A DNA stretch of 64,000 nt from Vigna angularis. Its lineage: Eukaryota > Streptophyta > Magnoliopsida > Fabales > Fabaceae. Below are positions 11,579-24,170 of this stretch, in pieces. The DNA lies in assembly GCF_016808095.1 (NCBI RefSeq), contig NC_068979.1:27857960-27921959 (forward strand), given 5' to 3'. The translations under genes and the position numbers were made by a program. The first letter of the stretch is position 1. Every line of letters starts with the position of its first letter. The notes under the pieces were generated by a model. The model saw only the letters and a program-made list of their open reading frames with translations. It was not told the origin of the DNA and did not search any database.

Positions 11579-12570
11579 ACTTATTGTGTAAGGATGAAGT
11601 ATTGATTATTTGTTATGCTCAGTTTGGCATTCTCACACGGCTAATGAGTAAAACACATGCCTACATTTGAATGGGTTTTTACCCTTTGAGGTTTAAATTC
11701 TTTGGACTGAATAATATATATTTTTCGACTCTCAAGGTAAGAATCCCTACTTTTTTTTAAGATACACAATGCCTTATATATAACTATTATATTCCTGTGA
11801 CCCTGATTCATCATCTAATTTGTTACAGGTTGAAGATGCTTATGGTGTTCCTGATGATTAAGATGGCAGACGTCAACTTTTTACACGTCTTGACATAGTA
11901 TATCCTCAGACTAGGTAATACTTGGGAGGAATTGGGAATTTGTTAGTTAAGGTTCAAAGATCTGTAACGTTGTGCTTGCAAGGCTAGAGGTATACCTCTG
12001 AAGCTCAATCCTTGTCAAGATATTTCAAACAATTTTGAGATATCTTAACACAAATTTTAATTCATTTTTCTTAGTCTATTGTGGGTAAAGGGAATATTTT
12101 GACGTGATAGTGCATATTCTTTGCATTAAAGTTTTAATTATTTTTTAAGCCTAGTGATACACCTTTTTTTTTTCCATCACAATTTGTACAATGAAAGGAA
12201 AATAAAAGACAGACCTTTTGTAGTTCTATACTATGTAGCATTTGAATGCTCAACCATTTTCTCATCACTGTATTATATATCTTGCTATTCAGAATTCACT
12301 TACCTCTGTCAATAAATTCATTTCTATCAGTTAAATTCTTCGATTAAATTCTCTTTATCCTTTTTTTTTTCTGTTATTAATGTCCTTCCCAGTGCTTCTA
12401 GTTTGACATTATGGGATATTGAGATGAAGTTGTATTCGGGAATTATAGTCCGGAGAGTTCAATAACCGTACTGGAATTTTAACGCAGCTCTTTATTATTT
12501 CATTTAAGAAGGAAAATGGAGTTACTTTGGAGTGGTTTGATTTAAATTGCTTGCTAATTTATTATGTTTA
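11579..12570. other. 3' flank of PPR gene, no gene seen
   Basis: AT-rich sequence that includes the probable 3'UTR of the PPR gene. Possible small spliced remnants near 11828-11990 have no recognisable protein similarity. Nothing else is supported. Confidence 0.5.
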
Positions 12571-13992
12571 TAGTTAAGACTAAGAAGTTTTGGAGAAAAA
12601 TGAAGGTGGAGGAGATTATTCTCAACTGATCTATTATTAATATAAAAAATATGCTATCTGAAATACAGAAGGTTTATAAGAAAACCGAACCCCTGGGACC
12701 CTGTATGATTGACAGGTACAGTAAAAAAAGTTTTAAATGATGTTCTAGAAGACAATAATTAACATATAAATGGTATGCACCAATCTTAGAACATATTCAC
12801 TCAATTCCAGGGCAGAACATTTACGACTTGATCATTGGAGCTGGTAAATTCAGCACTAATTTCTTTGGTCATCAACTTTTCTTTAACAAAATACAATCTA
12901 TTTGTATGTTTTTGTTTCTTTCATGGAACCCGTTATTAGAGGCAAAGTGCACTTTGATTGCCACAATACACTTTTATTTGTTGAATCTTACAAAATTTCA
13001 ATTCTTGGAGAAGTTGTTTGATCCACACAAAGTTTGCATGCGATTAAAGGGATTGTCCTATATATTCAGCTTCAACTCTAAATCAAACAACTACATTCTA
13101 TTTCTTGCTCTTATACAAAATAATATTGCCTCCAATAGGTATGTGTTACCCATTAGTGGAACGTTTGTCTTTAAGAGATCTTGCCCAATTATTATTACAA
13201 TACTCAGAAGTCAAAAAGAAAACAAAAGAGACATAACAAGGGGACAACCTTTGCATAGATACTTTTAACCGTTTTCCATTAGGAATTGGACATTTTTAAA
13301 GTCACAAGAGTCCCTAGTATATTGGGTTTCATGGATTGCTAAAGCAGAATAGTAAGTTGAAATTCCTGCTTCTTCCTCTGCTTGGTATTCTCTGATGAAA
13401 TTTCTCTGCTGCCGTTGTCATGGTGATAATAAATCTTTGGCCAAGGGTTCGATAGATGTAGTCCAAGATATGTAATTCTTTCCATTGAGTTTTTCTGATG
13501 TTACCGTGAGAGTTCCAAAGAAGGAGAACACCTGTCCAAAAGGAGAATAAAAGGGGGCTGAACACCAACATACCACAAGACAAGGTTGGAAATCTGACAT
13601 GAGGGTGGAAAGGCATGAGCCATTGGAGGGTAGAGTATAGAGAGGTGGCACATGTGGGCATCTGCCGAGGCTTTTGTATCAATAACCACTAGGGTTGTGC
13701 ATCAGTCGACAAGCCACACCAGATCCGGTGATTGTCCAAGATTCTGATGGATTGGAAGATACAGACTGAGCAAGATGGGGCCTGCTCTTGATACCGTGTT
13801 GAGAACTAGGAGCTTTGCAGAAAAATGAATTTTATAGATACTAAACTGATCTATTAATATAGAAAATCTGCAATCTGAAATACAAAAGGTTGATATGAGA
13901 ACCTACACCCTAGGACCCTATATGATTGACAGGGACAAGAAAAGGACAACTTTAAAAGATTTTGTAGAAGACAAAATAAACTTTTTCTAACA
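12571..13992 (-). mobile_element. Short, internally deleted Ty1/copia element with two LTRs
   Basis: Two similar direct repeats about 195 bp long bracket a 1.0-kb interior. They lie at 12571-12764 and 13797-13992. The upper one begins TGTTGAGAAC and ends TTTCTAACA. On the minus strand the primer-binding site abuts it (13785-13796, TGGTATCAAGAGC-type). Just inside, 13651-13418 translates to VTSEKLNGKNYISWTTSIE, the start of copia gag. The rest of gag and all of pol are absent, so the element is non-autonomous. The LTRs differ at many positions, so the insertion is old. No clear target duplication is visible. Confidence 0.75.
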
Positions 13993-14906
13993 TCCATATA
14001 GCACTAATTTAAATTTATGAGTGAGTAATTTAATACAATTGTATGTTGTTGTTAAACACTATGGTAGAAAGAAATATTAAGCTGAAACAGTGTCTTTCAG
14101 CAACTTGGGTGCTTTGTTATACTGAGAAAAAAATAATCAATCATGTGAATTCAACGTGATAGAAGAAAAAAGAGGTGACATGAGTTTTAATAAAGCTCAA
14201 TTGTCATAATTTCAACTCAAGAAAAGGAGCAAACATAATTTTTGTTGAACTAATTTTAGTTTATTTTGTTACAAATAATTATATGAACGAGATGTTACAG
14301 TACCAAAAATATAGACTACTAACTTTTGTAAGTGGTGGACTTAGTTTTATTGCTTTTGGATGACTTTAGGTTGTCACAATTTCAATTACAATCAGCTACT
14401 AAGTAGTGAGGTCATTATTAGCTTAAGTGGGTCATTATTAGCTTTAAGTGGGATGTAATTGTAATTAATGAGTCCTTTGTAATTTTGATGACTAAAATTT
14501 TTATATAAGTTGAACCATTTTTATCAAAGAAAAAAAAAGTGCAGTTTTATTTTGAAATAATTGAGTTTATCTTTTTATCTTAGTGAGAGTGATTCTCTTA
14601 AGTTATTTAATGATTCAACAACCTCTTTGGTTAACCTCTTTGGTTGTATCAAAGAACTTTCTCATCCATTGTATGTTGTCTTCTTTGAAAAGAGTGTTTC
14701 TTTCCTTTCATTTTTCATTGTCACTTTGTCTTCTTCCTTCACTCGATTTTTAGAAACTCACTTAAGTCTAGGTTTATTTAGTGGTCATATCTTTTATTCT
14801 ATGCACCCAAATTAAGCAATTCTTGAGTTTAAATTAAAGTTCAGAACATAAACATTTACTTTGTTTTGGAATCACTTCAATTGAAGTTCTATAGCTTGAG
14901 ATAACC

Positions 14907-15950
14907 ATGTTTCTTAAATATTGTCCAACTAGGAATTTCAACAACTTTCCAATCTACCTTTTCACTAATTTTCTAAATTCCCTACAAGGTTCTAACATAA
15001 AGATCCTAAAAATCAACCTTTGTGCAAATGAGGTTTACATCATTTGGTATCAATGTTTCGGCTTCGGGTTTAGAATAACGATGAAAATTTATCATACAAG
15101 ATGTTTAGTAAAAGACTACCCAGGTTTAGTTGCATACGATTATGGAAGCGACACCAATGTTGTGAGCCAAAGATTGGTGGAGAAATTCCATTTACCAACA
15201 ATCTCTCATTTGAATCAAGCATGGATCAAATTCACTATGGGGTAATGTATAAACAAAGTATTATGTTATAACACTTCCATGGACTCTTGTCATATTGTTT
15301 TAGGATGGTCATGACTTCGTTTTAAAACACTTAATCTTGATGAATGCTCACGTTACTTGAGGCACGAGGACATAAAATTAAGTTGAAATTTATGACACAG
15401 ACAAGTTAGTAAGGATCAATATAATCTAAAGGAGAAAATAGAAAAAGAAAGAATAGAAAAAGATGCAATAGAGAGTAAAGAAAGAATGAGAGAAAAAGAA
15501 AGAAGAAAAAGAGAAAGAACTAGAGAAAAAGAGCATGAAAAATTTATTTGTCAATGATTTTTCTTCTACGATTTGTGATGTTATTTTACAATATTAAAAG
15601 GATGAGTATATGAATGAAATACCAACTCCCATGTTTCAAAAGAAAACATGTTCGTATTGCTTTATTATGGATTCAGTTTGCTGATGAAAAACAAAGTCTT
15701 GAGGGTAATGAAACATAATGCATGGAGTTATTTGTTGTTACATATGAAGGTGAGAGAGTGTTGAAAAGAGAGGTGTTCCACATATTGCAACCATTGGAAA
15801 AGAACAAATTTAAATTTATTCAAGTTATACTTGATCTTGGAGGACAAGAACTAGTTTCAAGTTGTGAACCATGTATGTAAGGCTTGAGAGAAGCAAGAAG
15901 GGTGATTGCTCTAATGGGGGAGTCGAGAGTTACAAATCAGTTCTTAACGC
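14907..15950 (+). mobile_element. Ty3/gypsy remnant (retropepsin-like region)
   Basis: The stretch 15080-15240 translates to HTRCLVKDYPG, then DYGSDTNVVSQRLVEKFHLPT, the aspartic-protease region of plant gypsy elements. The active-site triad here reads DYGS rather than the usual D-S/T-G type, so it is probably inactive. The following bases keep a fragment resembling the protease tail (near 15270-15320), then a K/R/E-rich block from 15420 to 15540. Stops and frame changes are frequent. No LTRs are seen. The rest of 13993-16446 is AT-rich without a gene. Confidence 0.6.
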
Positions 15951-16446
15951 TGAGATTATGGGTGGTTGTATTAATTGTTGTGATGACTTGTTTTGAAACT
16001 CTAATGATATGTCTAAATTATTGTTTGAGACAATAGACTTTGTGAATGATTGTGAGACTAATTGATGAAATTAAATGGTGTTGTTATATTATTATTGATG
16101 TGTATTATTGGTTATGATGTTTAATGTTCTCGTTAGCTATTTTTTTGCATGTGTGTGTTTAAGTGCAATGATAATATATCTTAATGCATAATAGTGATAA
16201 GCTTTGAGTTTCTTTAAGAAAAAAATCTTATTTTTATAAATGAACTTGTTTGAGACAAAAGTTATTTGAAATAATGTACACTTTCATTCAATTAGGGAGT
16301 TTGGACATTACTTTTTAGTTTTGGTAACCGTTAAACGAAAATTTCATTTTTGTTAATCTTAAAAAATAATATCAAAATTGAGAAATAAATGTTTTTAAAA
16401 TTTACAAATTTTATTAAATATCTTAAACAATAATATAAAATTTTTT

Positions 16447-16661
16447 ACACACATACACACATGCACATACGCATGCACGCCGCACACACGCCGACATGCC
16501 CATCCTTGTGCACGCACACACGCACGAACGTACGCACGCACACAGGCACACAACCATATATACACATGCACACACGCACACAAGCCCACCCATCCACCCG
16601 CACAAACACCAACACCCATGCACACGCACACCAACACCCACACACACACGCGCACACACAA

Positions 16662-16697
<36 letters not shown>

Positions 16698-19063
16698 ACA
16701 CCAACATCGACGCACATGCACACATACACGCACACAGCCACACACCCACACACACATACGTTCACACACACAAGCGCACACGCACACATGCACACACGAA
16801 CGTATGCACAAACGCCCACCCGTACACACCTACACCCACAAACCCACTTGCCTACACACACATACACACACCCCACAAACCCACCCACCCACCCACCCGC
16901 ACACACCCCACCCCCACACAAACATACCCACCCACACACACACACCCACGCGCCCGCTCACCCACCCACTTGCCAACTCGCTCACTCGCGCACCCGTACA
17001 CACAAACACACCCACACACACACACCCACCCACACTTACCCGCACAAACCCACACCCACACACACACACACACACTCCAACCTACCACCCCCCACCCACC
17101 CACACACAAACGCAAACAAACACATTAATCGCACACACACCATCACACACACACAAACACACATACAACATCACACACACACCCACCCACACACGCCCAC
17201 ACACATGCACACACTCATACAGACCATCACACACACACACACACACCCACACGCACACACCAACACCCGCACAACCCACACGCACATACACCCAACCACC
17301 CCCCCCACAAGCAAACCCACACCCACACATACCCACACCAGCACACCCCCACACAACCGCACACACCCACCTACACACCCACACACACAGAGACACCCAC
17401 ACCCACACCCACACATGCACACACACAAACACATACGCGCACACACACATACACCCCCGCACATACGCACACACACACACACACCAACACACTTACAACC
17501 CCACACCGAGACACTTCAACCCACCCACACACACACAAAATCGCACACCCGCCCACTCGCACACACACACACACACAAACACACACACCCGCACACTGGC
17601 ACACACCCACACCCACCAACACACCCCCCACCTGTTTACTCGCCCACCTACACACACACAAAAACAAACATACACACGCACACAAACACCCGCACAGACA
17701 CACACACCCGCACACACCCACACATGCACACAGACCCCCGCACATACGCACACACACCAACACCCACATACCCGCACACACCCACACCCAGACACACCCA
17801 CCCACCCAAACACACACAAAAAATCGTACACCTGCCCACTCGCACACACACAAACACACACCCACACACTCACCCGCACACTCCCACACACACACACACA
17901 CACCTGAACACTGGCACACACCCACACAAACATAAACACACACACCCCCCCTCCCCACACACACACCGACACACGCCCACACCCACAAACACACATACAC
18001 GCACACACACACCCTCCCACCTGTTCACCCGCCTACATACACACACAAACCCGCCCACCAGTTCACTCGTCCACCTGCACACAAACACACACACACACAC
18101 ACACACACCGTCACACACATAAACACACAAACATACACACACACACACACACAAATACACCATCACACACACACACACAAACCCACCCACACCCACACAA
18201 ACACACACCAACACCCACACAACCACACCCCCCTCCCCCCCACACACACCCACTCACACACGCACACACATATACGCACACACACACATGCACACCCACA
18301 CACCCACACACTTGCACAAACCCAGACATTCCTAGACACTCACCCATACCCAGACACAAACACCCATACCTTGACACAAACACTTACACAGACACACACC
18401 CACTCACCCACACACACACGCATACAAACACACACACACATACAAATCGCACACCCGACCACTCACACACACACACAAATCTCACACCTGTCCACTCACA
18501 CACCCACACAAACACACACTCGCACACACCCACCCACACCAGCACACCTGCGCACACCCACACACTTGCACAAACCCACACACACACCCATACCCACACA
18601 CACACAAACACACCCACCCACACATGCCCATACCCACGAACACACACGCGCGCACACAACAAACACCCACACACACACCCACACCTATGCCCACACTCAC
18701 ACACACCTACACACCTACACACACACACACCCACACTTCCACCCACCCACCCACACCCACACTTCCACCCACCCACCCACACCCACCCATACACACACCA
18801 ACACACACACACACACATAGCCACACACACACCGACACCCACCCACACACCCACATACACACACCTACACACCCACACTCACACGCACACACCCACGCAT
18901 GCCCGCCCGCTCGCACACCCGCACACCCGCAGATCCACACACAAACACATACACCCACCACACGCACACACCCACGCTAGAACTCATGCACGCTCGCACC
19001 CACACAGGCCTGCACCCTCGCACGCCCTCACGCCCGCACGCTCTCACATACAGACACACTACA
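16447..19063 (+). repeat. 2.6-kb CA/CCCA-rich strand-asymmetric repeat tract
   Basis: Over 2.6 kb the plus strand is almost entirely A and C, built from CACACA, CACCCA, CGCACA and CATACA variants with very few G or T. It is not one uniform microsatellite: short non-CA islands recur, such as AAATCGCACACCCGCCCACT at about 17538, 17821 and 18444, with a further variant at 18478. This implies expansion by larger segmental duplication. Because CA/TG words avoid stop codons, every frame is open for long stretches; these are not genes. At the right border the repeat turns over into TG (AGACACAC...GTGTGTCT, 19052-19079) and then TA. Confidence 0.95.
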
Positions 19064-19097
19064 TGTTGTGTGTGTGTCTATATATATATATATTAAT

Positions 19098-19219
19098 ATT
19101 ATTTATATTTCATTTTTAATTATATTTTAAATTTAAGAAAGGAATTATTTTTATATATATTATTTATATTTCCTTTTAATTATATTTTAAAATTAAGAAA
19201 GGAATTATTTTTAAATAAT
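19098..19219 (+). repeat. 61-bp tandem duplication
   Basis: Two adjacent units (19098-19158 and 19159-19219) share ATTATTTATATTT, TTTTAATTATATTTTAAA and AAGAAAGGAATTATTTTT in the same order with few changes. The surrounding 19080-19800 is AT-rich with no gene. Confidence 0.75.
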
Positions 19220-19800
19220 GTAAAAAAATGTATTTAATATTTTTATTTTATTTTTACTTATGTTTTAAAGTAGGAAAAAAATTCATATTCTTAAAGTGAT
19301 TATAGTATAATCGTTCATTATTTTATCTATATCATTATATAAATATAAAGAGAAATTTCTATTTTAATGTCCATATTTATTTTTTCATTTTACTTTTTAA
19401 ATAATTAATTTTTATAATAAAAATAATTATTTTATCAATTTTATCTATTGTTTTCTTTTTAAGTTTAATTAGTTTTTTCTGTTTGATTGTTTATCACTAT
19501 AATAAATTTTTTATATAATGATCCATTGACAAAAAATATATTTGGAAACCAATTTTCTAATTAAAAAACAATTAAAATAAAGAAGAGTGAACGCTATGTG
19601 CATTTCGTTTTTAAAATACGATTATTGAGATATTTTTTAAAATATATAGAGACACCAAGGAATCTATTTTCTGTAGCATTATAATAAAGTTTTGTAACTT
19701 ATGTTATTAAATTATTTAAAGAAATTCAAAATATAATTTAAAATAATTATTATAAAATTTAGTGAATAATATCACGGGTTGAATGATTGAATGAAAAGGG

Positions 19801-19806
19801 CACGTG
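19801..19806. promoter_or_regulatory. G-box (CACGTG) upstream of PILS gene
   Basis: A perfect palindromic CACGTG lies about 180 bp before the proposed 5'UTR splice donor of the PILS gene. G-boxes bind bHLH and bZIP factors, including PIFs, which are known regulators of some PILS genes. Function here is inferred from position only. Confidence 0.35.
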
Positions 19807-19979
19807 AAAACTGAAAGGGTTCATTGCAATGACACGAGTAAGAGTTGAATAGGCCATAGTATCTTATCATCTGCCACAGGTTCGTTAGTTGTTAATCTCT
19901 TTGTGTTGAGGATTCAGAAATTTTGAATCTTACGGCTGTAGGCGAATGACAGTGAAAACTGTGTCTCCAAAATTTGCAT

Positions 19980-20281
19980 GTAAGTTTCTTTTGATTCTGC
20001 TCTATCCTTGCGACCTCATTTATCATTTATTTCAGTTTCTGTTGTGGTAATTCATACTTTCTTCTCTATTATTGTTGTTTTCTTGGTTTGGTCTCTTTGG
20101 TGATAATCTTGAAACTAAATGAATCTGTTTTGTCTCTATTAATGATTTGAATAATTGTACTTTCTTCAATTTCTTTTACAAAAAAAAAAAAAACTAATTA
20201 ATAATAAAGTTCCTAAATTGCGCATTAGATGCTTCACGCCAATACAATATGTGAATCCTATGTTCAATGAATGTGTTGCAG
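19980..20281 (+). other. 5'UTR intron of the PILS gene
   Basis: A strong donor (GCAT|GTAAGT at 19980) and acceptor (TTGCAG ending at 20281) with a T-rich interior lie just upstream of the ATG at 20310. The sequence before the donor has no continuing ORF, so it would be a non-coding first exon. Confidence 0.65.
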
Positions 20282-20309
20282 GAGGTAGTTTTGTTCTTTG
20301 GGCTGAAAC

Positions 20310-21647
20310 ATGTTTGCTGATAATACTTTGACGGCTGCTCATGCGGATCTGGCAGCTGCTATAGTGCCATTGTTGAAGCTGCTATGCCTTACAGTCATAG
20401 GGCTAGTTCTTGCAAACCCAAGAATGCAATTCATTCCTAGAGCTACGTTTAAACTTCTTAGTAAACTTGTGTTTGCCCTGTTCTTGCCTTGCCTTATATT
20501 TACTGATCTAGGTGAAAGCATTACTCTTGAAAATTTTGTGGATTGGTGGTTTATCCCTGTTAATGTGTTAGTGAGTACAGCTATTGGATGCTTACTCGGG
20601 TTCTTAGTGGTGATCATATGTAAACCACCTCCAGAGTTAAACCGATTTACTATTATAATGACGGGATTTGGTAACACTGGAAACCTCCTCCTTGCTGTGG
20701 TTGGATCTGTTTGCCATAGTGATGATAATCCATTTGGGAAGCATTGCAACACTAGAGGGGTGACATATGTTTCTTTATCTCAATGGGTTTCTGTTATCCT
20801 CGTATACACTCTTGTTTATCACATGATGGAACCTCCTATGGAGTATTACGAGATTGTTGAGGAAGGGATTGAAATCGAGGAAGAGCAAGCATTGAATGAT
20901 ATCAGTAGACCACTCCTTGTAGAAGCTGAGTGGCCTGGCATCGAGGATAAAGAGACTGAGCATTCTAAGACTCCGTTTATTGCTAGGATATTTAAAAGCA
21001 TCTCAGGTATATCCCCGTCCAATATTCCTGAGCTTGAAGCGACAGCAGAAAGTGGTGGGAATAGTCCAAAATCCATTAGGTGCTTGGCTGAACCTAGAGT
21101 TGTCAGGAGGATCAGAATTGTTGCTAAACAAACTCCCATTCAGCATATACTTCAACCCCCAACACTTGCCTCTCTATTGGCTATTATTGTTGGCACAGTG
21201 CCTCAGCTTAAGGCTCTGTTCTTTGGATATGATGCTCCGTTATCTTTCATTACAGACACTTTGGAGATTGTAGCAGCGGCAATGGTACCTTCTGTGATGC
21301 TTGTACTGGGGGGTATGCTTGCTGAAGGACCAAATGAGTCTAAACTTGGGCTTAAAACTACTGTTGGTATTACTGTGGCAAGACTTCTGGTGCTTCCTGT
21401 CCTGGGAATTGGGATTGTGACTTTGTCAGATAAGCTAAATTTCCTAGTTGAGAATGATGCTATGTTCAGATTTGTGCTTTTGTTGCAGTACACTACACCG
21501 AGTGCTATTTTACTGGGGGCAATTGCCAGCTTAAGGGGTTATGCAGTTAGTGAAGCCTCAGCCCTTCTCTTCTGGCAGCATGTATTCGCCCTTTTATCCT
21601 TTTCATTGTACATCGTTATCTACTTCAGAATTATTATGTATGTGTGA
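20310..21647 (+). CDS. PIN-LIKES (PILS) auxin transport facilitator, PILS2/PILS6 type
   Basis: A 445-residue membrane protein of the auxin efflux carrier superfamily. PILS proteins sit in the endoplasmic reticulum and limit nuclear auxin signalling by intracellular sequestration. Two hydrophobic domains (about residues 15-175 and 275-440, roughly five segments each) flank a hydrophilic acidic loop. Family blocks visible: FKLLSKLVFALFLPCLIFTD, GFGNTGNLLLA, WVSVILVYTLVYHMMEPP, HILQPPTLASLLAIIVG, MVPSVMLVLGGML and LLLQYTTPSAILLGAIASLR. The loop phrase RPLLVEAEWPGIEDKETEH matches my memory of Arabidopsis PILS2 (At1g71090). The CDS is a single exon with an intact frame; only the 5'UTR is split. 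Start is the first ATG after the acceptor. Confidence 0.92.
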   Translation: MFADNTLTAAHADLAAAIVPLLKLLCLTVIGLVLANPRMQFIPRATFKLLSKLVFALFLPCLIFTDLGESITLENFVDWWFIPVNVLVSTAIGCLLGFLVVIICKPPPELNRFTIIMTGFGNTGNLLLAVVGSVCHSDDNPFGKHCNTRGVTYVSLSQWVSVILVYTLVYHMMEPPMEYYEIVEEGIEIEEEQALNDISRPLLVEAEWPGIEDKETEHSKTPFIARIFKSISGISPSNIPELEATAESGGNSPKSIRCLAEPRVVRRIRIVAKQTPIQHILQPPTLASLLAIIVGTVPQLKALFFGYDAPLSFITDTLEIVAAAMVPSVMLVLGGMLAEGPNESKLGLKTTVGITVARLLVLPVLGIGIVTLSDKLNFLVENDAMFRFVLLLQYTTPSAILLGAIASLRGYAVSEASALLFWQHVFALLSFSLYIVIYFRIIMYV

Positions 21648-22559
21648 AGTTGCAGTATACCTTGACGTTCATGATTTAAATTGTGTTTTTCTGGCTTGTT
21701 TTGGATTCACGATGAAATTGTTGATGCATGGTTCTTTCCTTGCAATAAACGTGCTGTATGTTGTAGGGCTTAATGCATATATGATCTCTTTTAGATACAA
21801 ATCAATGATGAGTGAATTTCTTGAACTATGTGTTTGACATATGTAACTTGCTATGAGTTGCATTATTGTGACTTAATGCCATTGTGACAAATTCATTTGG
21901 AGTTTTAGTTTGGCACTGATGAAGGTGGAAATATTTTTTTCCTACGATTTGGAACAGGATACGGCCAACTTTATTTATCTTTAGAAAATTTGTCTGATGA
22001 AACTGTTAAATTAGATGCAATTTCTACACTTTTGGAGCCTAACTAGCACATGTTACTCATTCATATCAGTAACTTCGTGCTAAGATGGTAATTTGAAGTT
22101 TCCCTTGGACTATTTAGCTAATTTGATTTGAACTCCACAGCCAACTATTTCTTCAAAAATTCTGCACAATTAAGGTTTATCGTGTGGTGTTTGTGTTGAA
22201 AAATGTTATCAATTTTTCTGGGGAAATGAAGTTCACTTTCCAAATCTCTGATAACGGAGATCACTGGATTTTTTTAGTTTATTCTCAATGTTATTAGTAT
22301 TTTTTTCCGTTGACATCCTTACCGTAAAGATATTGTATAAAAGATTCAAGCATCGAAAAGAAAGAGACGTGGGTTTGTGTGACATTATTATTTGCATATT
22401 TGGATGATTTGTTTCACCTTGATAATGATTAAGATAGTTTTGCAAAGGGAGGTGTTATGAAAGCTTAACTTTTCGTATTTCATGTTGGTGAAATTATGAC
22501 GTTTTCCATTTTGAAACTTCGTTTCTCTGGATCAAATATTTCATGTTTCAAGATTCTTT
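21648..22559 (+). other. PILS 3' flank, no further gene
   Basis: Probable 3'UTR and downstream sequence. The open frames here lack family similarity and show AT-rich, non-coding composition. Confidence 0.5.
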
Positions 22560-24170
22560 AATGATTGATAATGGGAAGAATCAAGATATTCAATGGAGGA
22601 GTGATTCCCAACCACGCACCACCTATTTTTGTGGAAAATCTTGGGTATGAGAGTAAGAATACAACCATTCACAACTAAAATAAAAGATGAAAATAAAAGT
22701 AACAAAACAGATGATAGATAACAGGTAAAGAATGTAATTTTACTAAAGAAAAAAGAAAAAATACATATCATTCTCTCTGGTTCTAAGGAGGAAACAATAA
22801 CAGCTTTTTTCTTGGAAATAGAAAAAACAAATACAAGGAAAACTTTAAAGGAGAAACTAAAATTCTCTTTCTTAAAAGGAGAAACTAATATTCTCTTAAT
22901 TCTTCTCTCAAGCAATAAACCAAAAGGAATGAAAACAAAGAGACTTTGGAATGTATTCTTAAAGAAATATTGGACTCCTTTTATAACATGAAAAGTAAGT
23001 TTCAGGTAAATTTTCAACTATGTGAGACTTTTTTTCTTACAATCTTTCACTTGAAGATTTTGATGAAATTAATCAAATCTTCACATCATGATTTATTCTT
23101 TGTCATTATGTTGCAACTCCCAATGTTCCTTTGATGTATCTTAGAATCCTCTTAATAGTACTTCGCATGACCTATGAACCTACTAACCACTCTCACTGTT
23201 TGTGCAATGTTTGGTCTTATACAAATCATAGCATACATAAGGCTACCCACCACTAATGCATATGGTACTCGAGACGTCTCCATCTTCTCTGCTTCACTGC
23301 TAGGACTCATACGCGAGGAACAACTGATAGGAAGTGAGGGTAGACAATGGCTTGCAATCTAGCATGTTGAAGTGCCCCAAGATTTTTAGTAAGTATTTTT
23401 TTTCTGAGAAAGTCAAATCTTCCTAATGGTTTCTATCTTGATGAATTTGCATCCTTAAAATCTTGTTTGTCAATCCCAATTACTTATTAAGCTCCTAGCT
23501 AACAGTGTCTTAAATTTCTGGATTCAAACTTTGTTGGGGCCTACTTCCAACATGTGATCCACATACAACAACAAGATGATAAAATCATCCTACCCAAACC
23601 TATTGTAATAAGTACAATGGTCTAAACTCAATCTATTGTAACTAAGACTAATGATGAAGGAATCAAATCTCTTGTATGAACACCTAGGTAAACTATACAA
23701 AGATCTGTTCAACTTGCAAACCAAGTTTTCTTGTTTTTTAAAGCCTTCTGATTAGAACATCATTACATCATTGCTAACAATGACCTTGTGGGTAGTGGGA
23801 CCCTATAGGCGATACTCCTTCACATTGTCAACATAGCCTAAAGACTTAATTCTTTTTCTAGTTTCAAGCTCTACTCATGCATTAGATTCCTTAAATATTG
23901 GTAATACATTTGACTTTCTCTTGATGAGATACACCCATAATCTCCTAGAGTAATCATCAATGAACAATGCAAAATATGTTTCCCCTCCTAAGAATAATAT
24001 CGGAGATCTCCACATATAAGAATGAACCAAGTCTAATATGTGTTTGCTTGTGGTAGTTACTCTAGCAAACTTCAATCTATGTTGTTTGCTTATCACATAG
24101 TGCTTGCAAAAAGGTAAATCAACCTCTTTGAACCCAGGTAAGAGATTATGTTCCATAAGGGTTTGCAAAC
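22560..24170 (-). mobile_element. Degenerate Ty1/copia element, 3' half
   Basis: Read on the minus strand, domains appear in copia order. At 24168-23875 is an integrase fragment containing DLVHSYMWRSP and FALFIDDYSRRLWVYL. At about 23320-23130 is the reverse transcriptase/RNase H linker: PSSEAEKMETSRVPYALVVG, then SLMYAMICIRPNIAQ and VVSRFIGHA. A purine-rich tract then leads to a probable 3' LTR starting TGTAAGAAAAAAAG at 23041 and running to roughly 22560-22610. Large deletions and frameshifts remove most of the reverse transcriptase. The exact LTR end was not determined. Confidence 0.7.

Noticed and set aside
12828..13268. 146-residue plus-strand open frame
   Set aside because: Lies inside the deleted copia element on the strand opposite its gag; hydrophobic AT-rich translation with no domain.
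12571..13992. 5-bp target duplication around the small copia element
   Set aside because: The 5 bp left of 12571 (GTTTA) and right of 13992 (TCCAT) do not match; either the ends are misplaced or the scar has decayed.
16461..18122. 553-residue plus-strand open frame rich in Thr-His-Pro, with other long frames on both strands
   Set aside because: CA/TG repeats avoid stop codons in every frame. The peptide has only repeat composition (TH on plus, CV on minus), no domain and no splice or start context.
22541..23017. 158-residue minus-strand open frame with hydrophobic stretches
   Set aside because: Falls within the probable 3' LTR of a copia element; the hydrophobicity comes from T-rich DNA.
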